Shown one piece after another: positions 32,618 through 44,863 of a stretch of DNA of 64,000 nt; the stretch's first letter is position 1, and each line of letters opens with the position of its first letter. This stretch comes from Gymnopilus junonius (taxonomy: Eukaryota > Basidiomycota > Agaricomycetes > Agaricales > Galerinaceae): contig JADNYJ010000061.1 of NCBI GenBank assembly GCA_015501075.1, forward strand, positions 124,001-188,000. The letters run 5' to 3'. A program made the translations under genes and the position numbers. A model generated the notes under the pieces. The model searched no databases, had not been told where the DNA came from, and saw only the letters and a program-made list of their open reading frames with translations.

Positions 32618-35041
32618 ATACGGGGGCCAAGAAAGATAAAGCAGCTATAAAAGAATGCGAAATGTAATGAACGTGGTGGTTGTTGGCAGTCAACTCAGGA
32701 TCTCGGCATTTTTGGTCCCTTGTCCGTGCCACCTCCGATCCAAACACCTCAAAACCGAGTATCTCCTACTTTGGTGATCGTTCCTCCTGATTCTCTTCTT
32801 TACCCATTGGCCGGAGCAATGGCCTTTCTAATAGCCTTTACATGTTCCATTGTGGTCAGAGAGCACCAAGCTTCCAGTCTTTACTTATTGCCGTGGCCTG
32901 CACAAGGGCCTGAGCAGTGGCGTTTCAACACGAAATATCTTCCCACAATTCCGCGCAGTGACAGAATGAACCCACCGAGCTTTCTACGTACTGAATGCTC
33001 ACCGCAGGCTGACGACTCTTCAGTCTAGTGCCCCTAGGCTACAATGACGTTAATAATCAATCAATGGAAATATATATTCTCTCACTGTCAACGTGCTGGC
33101 AGAGAAGTGAGTGGCAGTGTGATGATGCTGCCTCGATGTGTCGCGTCTCTTTATATAGGCATGTATTATTTATTGTTCATACGGTACAGCAGGTCATAAC
33201 TTCTAGTACAGATCAGCAGGAATCCTAGTGTGCAAAGAACACAACCTATCTGTCCATCAATATTCAATGACCAACTGAACGTTCATGTTCAGCACTATCC
33301 CCTGCCCAACCAAACTAAATGTAGAGTCCTCTGTCCCCACCAACCCAACAGCAAAACTTTGCATGATGATAATGATAATGACCAGGGAGGGTACCATTCT
33401 CCAAACCTCTCTACAGTTTGCTCTTGTGTGTGATCAACATAGAGCTACCCAGAACTTCTCACCTGATCCCAGAAAACAGGAGATTCTTTATTTGGAGGTT
33501 TACAATTCATGGGTTGGAATCATGGAGAAAAAGATAGGTGAAATAAGAGGGGTATCTGACATTACAATGACCTTCAAAACTTCAGGGCCGCGCTCCTTCA
33601 ATAAGCCCTGTTTGATGCTATCCACGTCTTTTTCATAGGCAGAGGGCAGAGGGAAACAATCTTCACTGCCACTATGCACAGAGAAGGATGAAAAATCTCA
33701 ATGGCAAATGTGAGCTAATTTGACAAGATCAGAAAAAAAATCAGTTAAGTAGTAGAGTATGCCCCGATGGAACATTTTCTTCATCTTGGAGTCCCAGGGG
33801 CCAGGACCTTCGAAAGATACTGCTGACCTATGCCCCTCATAGCTTGCATAAAAGGTAGATGCCAACCACCAGTGTACCAGACAGGGGACCATGAAAAGCG
33901 CCATTCATAATACTCTGCACCAGAGGTGACATAATATGTACATCATATCAAAATATGACAAATGGACTTCTGGGGGCAAATGATGCCCTATGGGGAGTCT
34001 GGGAAAGTTGTCTGGAGGGACATTTGGATCTTGAGGATACTATCAAGACTGCCAGCTATGAGAATACAACATGTGATTTGTCTTCATCTCCAGGTCTTAG
34101 GCGAGTGTATGTTGGCACCCTTGTGCAAGCCACATCAAGGCCTAGATGATGTACAACATTTTCTGCTCTGATTGGATTCACTTCATTTTCCTTATGGATC
34201 TGAGAGTAATGAGATGGTAGTTCTTTGACATCGCACCATTCAAGGATGGGTATCTGGAGCTTTTTCTGCAGGTGATCCAGGTCAAAGATATCACTGAAGG
34301 GTATAATCCCTGCAGCCGTTGCTAAATGATGCCAGATTCAGATTGAGTAAAGATTTAAGTAAAACACCTGTTGTAGACTCACAAATATGATGGTCTGGAG
34401 CAAAAGGTGGGATGATTGGCCCACAGTCCTTGATGACCAAGGCAAACCATATCAACCTTATGGACATCATGAGTCCAGCAAGCTTCAGCCAGATTTATTC
34501 AACCTTTACACACATAGTTCATGAACTCATTGGCTAATTGAAATAGTTGGGCTGATAAGGAAGGTTGAGATATCTTGAACAAAAGGGGTACATACTAAAT
34601 CCTGCATTAGACCAACTAGTAATGTAAACCATACCACTGTCCCTTAGATTGTCTACCAGTTCACCATCCAGTCTTTTTGTACCGTAAAGCAAGGAACAGA
34701 GATATGCACCTCTAAACCAGACTGTTGCAGGTCCATTCACTACTTTCAGTGGGGGTCGGCAATGTCTGCCATTGTCACATACCATAACACAAGTGTGACA
34801 TGTGCCGAAACCCTCAAATGAGTGACCCAGATCGTCCATTCTTTACACCCAGCTTTGCTGCTCCATAAAACACAATTTTCAGGGTATTAAGATATGATAG
34901 ACACTATTGATACATCGTTTATATTTTTATACCCCATTGATGCCACCAAGTGGCTACATCTCCTGCCAAAGTGGATTAAACAGGGTAATTAAATTTACCA
35001 TTTTATAAACTCACCAGAGAGCAACTTCGATGTTACACTTT
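32618..35041. other. Unresolved region with degenerate minus-strand coding traces
   Basis: No intact gene was found. On the minus strand, separate coding-like stretches occur (34839-34534 with GPATVWFRGAYLCSLLYGT, 33904-33698 with FHRGILYYLTDFFSDLVKLA) interrupted by many stops and shifts. They may be one decayed multicopy gene that predates the Ty3 insertion. I do not recognise the family. Confidence 0.35.
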
Positions 35042-35046
35042 GCTGA
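35042..35046 (+). repeat. Target-site duplication of the Ty3 element, left
   Basis: GCTGA lies immediately before the left LTR and is repeated at 42300-42304 immediately after the right LTR. Confidence 0.9.
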
Positions 35047-35520
35047 TGTTATATATGCGCCTCCAACCAACTCTGATCTCCAACTATATGAACTCTGACC
35101 TCATGATCTCCTCAAAATACTACAAGTCCCGGAACATGTAGACACTTAGATTACACATAGCTAGACAACTCCGAGTAGCACAGAATAACTTACATGTCTG
35201 CCTGCTCACTAGTACACATATGGTCTCTGCTTAGTTTCCTTTGTAGTATAAAAACCTTAGAACTATTATTAGGTACCTTAGTTCATATATTGTTCATTAA
35301 TCAATCCATGCTCTCTACTCTGCTCTCTCATTCTGATCTGACTCCAAAATTTGAGACAATGTCCAGACAATGGAGTGCAACACACATGTTGAAGCTGAAG
35401 TCTCAACCCTACATCTACATATGTTATGCTAAGACCAACTGCAACACTGACGTACTCCAATGTAGCTCCGACATGGATCCCCTCTGCCTTCCCTTCATTT
35501 AGACCATCAAGAACTTAACA
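35047..35520 (+). repeat. Left LTR of Ty3 element
   Basis: 474 bp, same length as the right LTR. Differences from it are mostly C/T and G/A transitions. Confidence 0.93.
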
Positions 35521-35557
35521 GTATATACAAACTCATACTGCTTCTGGACTCCTGACC

Positions 35558-36851
35558 ATGGCCACTACAACATCCCATACTACTGCCAACTCCCATGCAG
35601 CTGGACAGAATGAATCCCACACCATTGTGATTCAGAATGTCAGAGACTACCCTGACCATCCAAATACACAACCTCCATCCTGCCTCAGCACCCTGACTCC
35701 CTTACCCTTGGGACCCTCATCAATGAGACAAACGAGTCCCAACCCATTGCCACCTCCTGCTCCTGGTTCCCCTGGTGGTGAACCTGACCCCGACAATGAT
35801 GGCAATGATTTTGACCCCCACCCCAATGATCACTCCGATCACTCTGATCACAACTCTGACCATGACCCCACTCCGAATCTTGCTGAAGCTATGATGCTCA
35901 TGACCAAAGAGCTCAGGCATCACAATAGCCCTAAGGTTACCAAGACCAAAGCCTGCAAGCCTGACACCTTCGACGGCTCTGACACCCGGAAACTCAATGG
36001 TTTTATTTTACAGTGTAACCTTTACTTCCGAAACAACCGCACCTACACCACCGATGAAGACAAGGTTACGTTTGCCCTCTCCTATCTTCGCGGCCTTGCG
36101 ATGGAATTCTTTGAGCCTGCAATACTGGACTCAACAACTATTGAACCATGGATGGACAACTGGCAAGCCTTTATTGGCATGCTGAAGTCTGAATTTGGTC
36201 CATTCGATCTGACCTCTGATGCTGCTGTAGCCCTCAAAAACTTGAAGATGCCTGAGAACCAAAGGATCATCAAGTACAACGTGGAATTCAAGTGCTTGTC
36301 TATTCGATCGTGCTGGGACAGCGTCGCTCTCCGACACTGCTACTACTCCGTCTGGTGGAACACATCAAGGACGTTATGGCTAGCCGTGGCAAGCCACAAA
36401 CTCTCAAAGACCTTCAAGAGCTCGCCCAGGATATCGACACTCATTACTGGGAATGCATCCGCGAGAAGCCACAACAGGACAAGAATGCGCAAAGGTCCTC
36501 CGACAAACTGTCCGATCGTACCTCCGACAAGTCCTCCGACAATCATTCAAACCACAACCACGGCAATAACAACAACAACAATAAGTCCTCGCAATCCTCT
36601 TCCTACCGCAAGAACAACTCGGGCAACTCCTCTGGCTCGAAAACCTCCGACTCCATCTCGACAAACTTGGCAAGGATGGCAAGCTGACTGCCGAAGAATG
36701 CAAATGCCGCTTCGACAACAATCTCTGTCTCTTCTGTGGGTCGCTTGGACACCGAGCTAGCGAGTGTCCGAAGTCCACTTCCTCTGCCTCCAAGGCAAAA
36801 GCACGCACCGCCAAAGTTTCGAATCCCAGCGCCGAGGATTCAAAAAAATAG
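35558..36851 (+). pseudogene. Gag of the Ty3 element, frameshifted
   Basis: The ATG at 35558 opens a Pro/Asp/His-rich N-terminus, then a capsid-like region (KPDTFDGSDTRKLNGFI, DKVTFALSYLRGLAMEFFEP, WQAFIGMLKSEFG). The frame shifts near 36300 (continuing as DVMASRGKPQTLKDLQELAQ) and again near 36650, where a CCHC knuckle CLFCGSLGHRASEC is read at 36726-36767. The stop is at 36849-36851. Confidence 0.85.
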
Positions 36852-36864
36852 TCAGCAGTCCTCA

Positions 36865-39800
36865 TCCCTTCGCACACACTGGGGATCGCGTTGACACTGG
36901 CTGTGTGCATATGAAGGAAGTAAGGCTCAATGCATCCGCTCTTTCTGACCCTGACTCTCTCCGACTCTCATTAACATCTCTGCTCCGACCCGACCTTAAG
37001 TCACTAATGTTAATTGACTCTGGCTCTAGCCATTGTTTTGTTGATACCCTTTTTATCCGTTCTAATAATTTACTCCCTTCTCCGATCAATCTGGTTAAGC
37101 TCAAACTGATTGATGGCTCCTACGGCAACATGATAACTGAAACCCTCTCCATCCCGATTACATTTCCCTCCGGTGAAACTATTACCATTGACTTTTTCGT
37201 AACCTCGCTGGACTCCTCCTGTGTTCTGGTTCTAGGATATAACTGGCTCTTCCGCTACAATCCGTTGATTGACTGGAAATTGGGCCATATCGACTTCCGT
37301 TCCAAACTACTTGACAACCCGGCTCCGACGTCATCCCATAGGCCAGCTCTGCTGCCTACACCTCCATTATTGGAACCTCCGACCCCTCCGCTTCCTCCGA
37401 TTACTCCTATGGTTACACCTCCAACCCCTCCGACCTCTGTAGCATCTTCTGATGCACCTCACATCTCGCTAATCAATGCAGCTGCTTTCACAAGAGCATG
37501 CAAGTTACCTGGCACTCAAAGTTTCACAGTTCACCTCTCCGATCCACCATCTCCGCTCATGCTGCTTCCGTCTCCGACGAAGCACCTGATCTGTCTAGTA
37601 TTCCTCCTGAATACCATGACTTTGCAGATGTCTTCAGTAAATCTAAAGCTGACACGCTCGCACCCCATCGACCTTACAACCTCAAGATCAATCTCGAACC
37701 TGGCACTTCCCCTCCCGTTGGAAATATGTACTCCCTTTCACAATCCGAACTTCAATCCCTCCGAGAATTTATCGACGAGCACCTCCGAATCGGTTTCATT
37801 CGACCTTCAACCTCTCCGCATGGCACTCCGATCCTTTTCATTCACAAAAAGGATGGATCACTACGACTTTGCATCGACTTTAGAGGATTAAACAAGATCA
37901 CGAAGAAAGACCGATATCTGCTTCTGCTCATCTCCGACCTCCTGTCCACTGCTGGTAAAGCATGCATCTATATGGCTATCGACCTCCGACATGCCTATCA
38001 CCTAGTCTGCATAGCGGAAGGTGATGAATGGAAAACAGCGTTCCGAACACGCTATGGATCGTTTGAATGGAATGTTATGCCATTTGGACTGTCCAATGTG
38101 CCTGCCATTTTTCAACGCTTCACGAACGACATACTAAGTGATTTATTAGATGTGTCTGTCATCGTTTACCTTGACAACATCCTGATCTACTCCGATGATC
38201 CTACCCAGCATAAGGAACACATTCGCGAAGTCCTCCGACGTCTCCGACAACATGGTCTGTATGCCCGCTCTGACAAATGCAATTTCTCTATGAACACAGT
38301 TAATTACCTTGGATTCATTCTTTCACCAGAAGGCCTCAAGATGGATGAAAGCAAGATCAAGACTATCCAAGATTGGCCTGAACCCAAGAAGATTAAGGAT
38401 GTTCAATCCTTCTTAGGTTTTGCAAATTTCTTCCAATGATTTATCTCTGACTACTCCGACATCATTGTTCTGCTCACCTGACTCACTAGGAAAGGAACCC
38501 CTTGGCAATTCAATGATGCTGCTCGAAAAGCCTTCAACAAGCTCAAGAAAGTGTTTACAACTGCTCCAATACTTACTCACTGGGTTCCTGACTGTCCGAT
38601 TATTGTGGAAACTGATGCTTCTGACTATGTGCTTGGAGTGATCCTCTCCATCCACACCTCCGACAATAAGATTCACCCTGTTGCATTTCACTCATGAACT
38701 TTCACAGGTCCTGAAATCAACTACGACACCCATGACAAAGAACTACTAGCAATCTTCGATGCGTTTAAAGTATGGCGACATTATCTGGAAGGCTCTGCCA
38801 CTCTGATCAACATTGTCACCAATCACAAGAATCTAACATATTTTGCAACTACCAAAGTTCTTACTCACTGACAAGCCTGCTGGTCCGAATATCTCTGCCA
38901 ATTCAACCTCATCATCTGCTTCTGCCCTGGACATCTTGGTACAAACCTGACTCTTTAACTAGATGATGGGATGTCTATCCCAAAGGGGGAAATAGTGACT
39001 ATGCAAGCATTAACCCAAGCAACTTCTGACCTATTTTCACCCAAGAACAACTCTCTGCATCCCTCTGTGCCACTCAACTCTTTGAACCCACCCTCCATGC
39101 AGTATCCCTCATGGACTCCGACCTACTCCGACATGACATTCTTGCTGCGCTACCCTCTGACCCAGTTTACCTTGCTCACATGAAGGAACCAAAACCACAC
39201 TGGTCCCTTGATCCAGATGGTTACCTCCGTCATGAATCACGCATCTACGTTCCTGATGCATCTGACCTCTGACTCCGCATCCTCCAACACAAGCACAATT
39301 ATATCCTTGCTGGACACCCTGGACAAAATAAGACAACTAGTCTTATCCTTCATGAATACACCTGGCCCAGACTACAAGACTTCATGAAGAAGTATTGCAA
39401 ATTGTGTACAACATGTATGCATTCCAAACCTCAATGACACAAACCCTACGGATTGCTCAAACAGCTCCGATCCCGAACGTTCCTGGAATTCAATATCAAT
39501 GGACTTTATCGAAATCCTTCTGATGTCTGATGGACACGATGCAATCCTAGTCATTGTTGACCAACTCACCAAGCAAGCTATATTCATTCCGACCACCTCT
39601 GCTTGCACCTCCAAAGACCTTGCCATGCTTTTCATCATTCATGTGTTCTCCAAGCACGGCATCCCCGAACATGTCACCTCTGACATGGACCTGAATTCAT
39701 CTCCGCTTCTTCCGATCCTTAGGAAAAGCACTCGACATGAAACTCCATTTCACTTCTGGATACCATCCTGAAGGCGATGGCCAGACTGAATCACTAATCA

Positions 39801-40652
39801 GACACTAGAGCAATACCTCCAAATTTATTGCAACTATCAGCAAGATAATTGGTCAAGTCTATTACCTCTTGCAGAGTTTGCTTACAACAACACTCCTAGT
39901 GCTACTACTGGCATTTCACCATTCTTTGCTAATAAAGGTTACCACCCTAACATGGCTATCCACCCCAAACATGACCTCGCCTCTGCTTGTGCTCATGATT
40001 TTGTTGTTGATCTAGATGAATTACACAAAGAACTCAAGAATGCTATCGCTGAATCACAAAAGCATTATCAAGTCTCTGCTGACCTCTGACGACTCCACCC
40101 CCTGACTTCCAAGTCAGACAGCAAGCATTCATCAAAGCAAAGTTCTTCTGCACCACACATCCCTCCAAGAAACTCTCCAAAAAATATTACAGTCCTTTTG
40201 ATATCATCGCCAAAGCCAGCACACACTCTTTTACTTTACGACTTCCTGACTCCATGCATGGTGTTCACCCTGTTTACCATGTTTCTATGCTGGAACCATT
40301 TACTCTGAATGATATTCCGAATCAGACTCAATCTCTGCCTCTGCCTGTTGAAGTCGAAGGTGAAATCAAATATGAAATCACTGAAGTCCTTGACTCCAAG
40401 CTTGATCAATGATGCAAGTGCAAGCTATTGTACTTGGTTCACTGGTTAGGTTATGAAGGCACCAATGAAGAACAATCCTGGCTCCCAGCTACTGAACTCA
40501 AACATGCACCTGACCTCATCTCCAACTTTCACTCTGCTTACCCACAAACCCAGACCCCTGTCATCTCTCACTTAGCTCACAATTCACCAAAAAACATCAT
40601 TAACAAGAAAGACAAGTTTATAGAAAAAAGACAAGAAAAGAAAATTTTTTAA
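36865..40652 (+). pseudogene. Pol of the Ty3 element (protease, RT, RNase H, integrase, chromo-like), decayed
   Basis: The protease active site LIDSGSSHCFVD lies near 37010-37045. Reverse transcriptase runs about 37600-38440 (GSLRLCIDFRGLNKITKKD, MPFGLSNVPAIFQRF, the catalytic box as YLDNILIYSD near 38166). TGA codons at 38437, 38479, 38695 and 38869 interrupt the frame, each where the family has Arg. RNase H (ILTHWVPDCPIIVETDASD) and integrase (FIEILLMSDGHDAILVIVDQ, near 39500) follow, further interrupted. A chromodomain-like end (YLVHWLGYEGTNEEQSWLP) is at 40430-40500. Not functional as it stands. Confidence 0.88.
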
Positions 40653-40913
40653 AACTTTACAAAATTACTATCTACTGATGAGTGCACTTTGCTGGCACCT
40701 CATACATCCTCATTCCTTCTAATCCTCCATCATCCTCATCCTCCTCCTCATCCTCCTCTGAATCTGACAACTTATCCCTTTTCCTCTTCAACCCTTAACC
40801 TCTCCCTCACTCTCACTCCTCATTTCTGCATCTGACCTCTCCTCCTCCTGTTCACCCATCACTGCTCTGACTACCTCCTTCTCCAACTCCTCCACTCCTC
40901 CGACTCATCCACC

Positions 40914-41745
40914 TCAACCTTCTTCCCTGTCTAAGGCTGCCATGACCCTCTCATACCTCTCGTTCAAATACTCCACCTCCATCAATTCCCTCCTGGTCTG
41001 ACAGTATGTACTCCGATGCACTGGCTCCGACAGTGCATATGGGGGATCTTGAATCCAGGACATGTCTTCCCACAAGTCCTGGATCTCCCTCAGGTATTGA
41101 GCAATGTGCTCGATACCCAGCCCTTTCTGCGCCTCTGCCATCTCTTGGCTTGGGCTTTGCCACCCCCATCCCTTGGCTGGTCATACCTCTGACTCTGCCT
41201 GACCCTCTGACCTTGCAGCTCCTCTGCCAATTTGCAACCCTTGTGCTGCACTTGGCAGTGCTTGCAAACCGCCTTGCTGGTACCCTCCCTAAAAACAAAT
41301 CACAAGTCAATAATTAAATCATAACAAAGAAAAATTAAAACTGGGACTTACCTTGGCTATAGGCACTTTGCCCCCACCTGCATGCACTGAATGCAGATGA
41401 CTCCAACCATCACCTCATACACTCTGGCTGACTCCTGCATCGCAACCACCTTCTGCTACATTGCAGCTGCCTTCTCCTTTGGCTGTGCCTTCTTCTTCCT
41501 CTTGCAGTTTTCCTCTGCTCTGCCTCTGCTGCCTTCTCTGCCTCCACTGCCTCCTCCACCTCAGCTGCCCTCCATGCTTCTTCTGCCACCTGTTCTGCCT
41601 CTGCATGCTCCTCTGCCTCCCATTGCTTCTGCTCCATCTGTTCTTGCTTCTGATGAGCTCCTCCCACTGGAGTGCGAGTTTCTGCTCCTGTGCTTTGAGA
41701 TCTTCGAGGTCTTCAAAATCCTCTGAGTCAGAGAGGACTGAACAA
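40914..41745 (-). pseudogene. Antisense Zn2Cys6/coiled-coil gene carried by the Ty3 element (copy 1)
   Basis: On the strand opposite to gag-pol, between pol and the 3' LTR, an intron-containing gene can be read. Its first exon has an acidic coiled coil (EAEEHAEAEQVAEEAW) followed by CIQCMQVGAKC. A 63-nt intron (41351-41289, GTAAGT...TTTAG) joins to EGTSKAVCKHCQVQHKGC. The second exon ends with LGIEHIAQYLREIQDLWED and a helical tail to a stop at 40914. The cysteines fit C-x2-C-x6-C-linker-C-x2-C-x6-C, the Zn2Cys6 pattern. This copy has a frameshift near 41660 and a TAG replacing Trp after the third Cys. Function is unknown. Confidence 0.65.
41289..41351 (-). other. Intron of the antisense Zn2Cys6 gene
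   Basis: GTAAGT donor and TTTAG acceptor on the minus strand, 63 nt, at the same place as the 64-nt intron of the second copy. Spliced in antisense, it shows that this gene is not part of the sense retroviral transcript. Confidence 0.65.
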
Positions 41746-41825
41746 AAATTTCAAACAACCAAAACCAACCAGCACATGACCATTCCCATGCACAGGCCTC
41801 AAGGTTTGGCCTAAGGGGGAAATAC

Positions 41826-42299
41826 TGTTATATATGCACCTCTGACCAACTCCAATCTCTGACTATATGAACTCTGACCTCATGATCTCCTCGAAATACT
41901 ACAAGTCCTGGAACATGTAGACACTTAGATTACACATAGCTAGACAACTCCAAGTAGCACAGAATAACTTACATGTCTGCCTGCTCACTAGTACATGTAT
42001 GGTCTCCACTTAGTTTCCTCTGTAGTATAAAAACCTTAGAACTATTATTAGGTACCTTAGTTCATATATTGTTCATTAATCAATCCATGCTCTCTACTCT
42101 GCTCTCTTATTCTGATCTGACTCTGAAATTCAAGACAATGTCCAGACAACGGAGTGCAACACACACGTTGAAGCTGAAGTCTCAACCCTACATCTACATA
42201 TGTTATGCTAAGACCAACTCCAACACCAATGTACTCTGACATAGCTCTGATGTGGATCCCCTCTGCCTTCCCTTCATTTAGACCATCGAGAACTTAACA
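41826..42299 (+). repeat. Right LTR of Ty3 element
   Basis: 474 bp, preceded by a polypurine tract and followed by the TSD GCTGA. Confidence 0.93.
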
Positions 42300-42304
42300 G
42301 CTGA

Positions 42305-43137
42305 GACAAATTTATAACTGGACAAAGCCCTACAAATTGGCCAGGAAACATTACTTTTCTGAGTTGAATCTGCTGAGATGGCATCCAAAATTCCTACTAA
42401 TTCTGCAGTATTACACTCAGATGTCAATTTAATTGTAAATTTACAAGAACGATTTTTTTAACTACTCTATACAAACATTTTTTGGTAGTAAGCCTAAGGA
42501 CCATTGTCTAATCCTGGCATGTCTATAGCTGATTACCAGCAAATATAATAGGTTAGTAGAAATGAATCTGGCTGCCAACTCATAGACAGATTATAATTTA
42601 AAGCATCTAAATCAAATGAACAGGAAAAATACTGCAACTTGCAATTTATTTCATGGAAAACGGGCCAATAATGACCTTGCTATGCCCTTCAAAAGTGAGA
42701 GGCATGGAGGTGAGGGCCTGTTTCTCCATGCTTGGATCATGCAAAGTTGGTACCAAATCGGGAAGTCATCCACATCAGGTGTCAATTTTGATCTCAATTT
42801 CACAATTTCTTCTGTAAAATTGGGCTATGCAAGCTCAGAATGACATTTTATCATATATTGGCCATGCTACTGGGAGATATTTGGACTTCTGAATTTACTA
42901 GTGATTTAATTCCCAATGGGTTGGCTTTTGTCACAATTTGCATTATGTAAATGTAACAGAGGCCCACCATGGGCCTAGCAGACATTGCTGACCCCCACTT
43001 TCAGGGGAGCATACACATTCACTATATCAGGAGGCCCATTGCATTTATAGGAAGGAAAATAAATTTGCATTCATATTGATGGTGGCTCCATAAGAAAAAT
43101 GCAGAAAGCAGCAAGAGACAGTAGTAGAGAAGCAACA
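42305..43137. other. AT-rich spacer between Ty3 and mariner elements
   Basis: No gene supported. A roughly 22-bp stretch near 42975-42995 (GCAGACATTGCTGACCCCCA) resembles, in inverted orientation, sequence at about 34750-34775 on the other side of the Ty3 insertion. Confidence 0.35.
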
Positions 43138-43139
43138 TA

Positions 43140-44721
43140 CAGTGAGGGACAAAACCATTACAATGTTTTATACATTTGAAGTAAACCAGGAATAACTTAG
43201 GAACCAAGCAAGCTAAAACCTTGAAATTTTAAATGTAGATAGCCCCAGGTATTTCTACCCAAACATATATAAATGATTATGTAAGCATAATTTCTTCCCA
43301 CATTACAAATTATTTAAAAGCACAAGTACACTGTAATGGTTTTGTCCCTCTTGAAAATTATATACTATTTAGAGTATTTAGTACTTGGTATAGCCTCCCC
43401 TGGCTTTTGCAACAGCTGCAACCCTCCTTGGCATACTTTCTATCAAATTCTGACATACAGAAGCTGGAATTTCATTCCACACCTTCTGTGTCCTCTCCCA
43501 AAGTTCTGCTATGCTAGAAGGCTGGGTTTTATACTCTGCAAGCCTAGCCTTGAGGTAAACCCAAAGGTGTTGAGGTCTGCTGATTGAGGTGGCCATATCA
43601 TAACTTCCAAACCACTGTCTTCTAGCCACTTCATTGCCTTTTTACTCTTGTGCTTGGGGTCATTGTCTTGCTGAAAAATGACATCTTCAGGTTTTTTGTT
43701 GAAATATTCAAGACTTTGCTGAAGTTCATCTTCCAGGATAGACACATAAAGGTCAGCATCCATCCTCCCATAAATCTTGGTCCCATATCCAACTCCTTCC
43801 CAAAACATACAGCCCCAGAACATCAAGTTTCCTCCTGCAAACTTGACTGTGCCTTCCACCAGCCTATCAGAAAGTGCTTCCCCTAGCATTTTCCACACCC
43901 ATTTCCTCCCATCTGACCCCAAACAATTGACTTTGGTCTCATCTGTGTAAACCACCCTCTTCCAGTCCTCAACAGTCCAGTGGAGGTGAGCCATTGCAAA
44001 GTCCATACATTCCCTCTTATGTCATTTGGAGAGAAAAGGCCATTTTTTCTTGACAACAGGCTTTAATCCTGTGTCCTGAAGTGCCCTGTGGACTGTCTTT
44101 GATGAGAGAGGCTCATTAATGATGTCTTTTAAGGTTTTGGCAATCTCAACAGCATTTTCAGCCTTGCAAGAAGTGATAAGGCATAGAGCATATTGGACAT
44201 TGGATGGTGAAAGCTTGCGAGGATGACCACCAGTGGACTTGGGAAGGTCAGGGCAGAATTTGTTGTGGATATGGGATATAGAGGCAGTAGAACAACCAGT
44301 CATTCCTTCAATTTGGAGAGTAGAATGTCCTAGGTTAAGAAAATGAATAATGTGGGTGCATTGGGCAGAGGTAAGTCAGTGCATAGTGAATTAGTGAGTT
44401 GTGGGGGGTTGAAAACATTGTACAAGACTATATATACCTTTCCAACCCATTTACATGATTTTACTTGTATTTATTTGGCTGTTATCAACAAAGTCAGGTG
44501 ATTTGTCTGAGAGGGATAAAACCATTACAATGTACTTGTGCTTTTAAATAATTTGTAGTGTGGGAAGAAATCATGCTTACATAATCATTTATATATGTTT
44601 GGGTAGAAATACCTGGGGCTATCTACATTTAAAATTTCAAGGTTTTAGCTTGCTTGGTTCCTAAGTTATTCCTGGTTTACTTCAAATGTATAAAACATTG
44701 CAATAGTTTTGTCCCTCACTG
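43140..44721. mobile_element. Tc1/mariner DNA transposon with compound terminal repeats
   Basis: 1,582 bp flanked by TA (43138-43139 and 44722-44723). The terminal inverted repeats are 211 bp (43140-43350 and 44511-44721). Each begins CAGTGAGGGACAAAACC and itself ends with an inverted copy of the same motif, so the motif occurs four times. It encodes a Tc1-type transposase on the minus strand, now with stops and a frameshift. Confidence 0.92.
43378..44384 (-). pseudogene. Tc1/mariner transposase, inactivated
   Basis: From ATG 44384 the frame reads an N-terminal helix-turn-helix region (HIIHFLNLGHSTLQIEGMTG, TGGHPRKLSPSNVQY). The DDE core follows: D in VVYTDETKVN, D in DVIFQQDNDPKHKS, and the segment after PPQSADLN that normally holds the third acidic residue. 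The C-terminus is read in another frame (HLWVYLKARLAEYKTQ to GGYTKY), so a frameshift lies near 43570. TGA replaces Arg after MH at the start and in LSK-HKRECMDFAM. About 335 residues originally, the normal Tc1 size. Confidence 0.88.
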
Positions 44722-44723
44722 TA

Positions 44724-44863
44724 TGTGCATTGCAGTCATGTCATGAACCATCCTGCAACTTGGTTAGGGCAAGGCAATGCTCATATAATCATGACCACAT
44801 GATTACACATGGTGGACCTTTATTTACTAATGCCTTCATACTCACTATATAAGGACTCAGGGG
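44724..44863 (+). mobile_element. 5' part of an older gypsy-like element, split by copia
   Basis: This segment ends AGGGG, the target site of the copia insertion, and continues at 51577. Joined, it contains a TATA-like stretch (CACTATATAAGGACTC) followed by a leader and a gag gene, so it is probably the LTR/promoter of another LTR element. Its outer boundary could not be defined. Confidence 0.45.

Larger units (their letters stand above)
35047..42299 (+). mobile_element. Ty3/gypsy LTR retrotransposon (chromodomain type), complete but decayed
   Basis: Two 474-bp LTRs (35047-35520 and 41826-42299) begin TGTTATATATG and end CTTAACA, with TSD GCTGA on both sides. Between them lie gag with a CCHC zinc knuckle, protease, reverse transcriptase, integrase traces and a chromo-like C-terminus, in Ty3 order. 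A purine-rich tract (AAGGGGGAAATAC) precedes the right LTR. Coding regions have frameshifts and several CGA-to-TGA stops. Between pol and the right LTR the element carries an extra gene on the opposite strand. Confidence 0.95.

Noticed and set aside
32720..33028. 102-codon plus-strand frame with a hydrophobic stretch
   Set aside because: No family resemblance, no signal peptide at the N-terminus and no supporting context.
35194..35502. 102-codon frame inside the left LTR (also at 41973 and 59105)
   Set aside because: Repeats in every LTR copy simply because the LTR repeats; no coding constraint visible.
41391..41726. Plus-strand Leu/Pro/Ser-rich frame (111 codons) near the Ty3 3' LTR
   Set aside because: It is the complement of the Glu/Ala-rich antisense coiled coil; the same shadow appears at 58471-58977.
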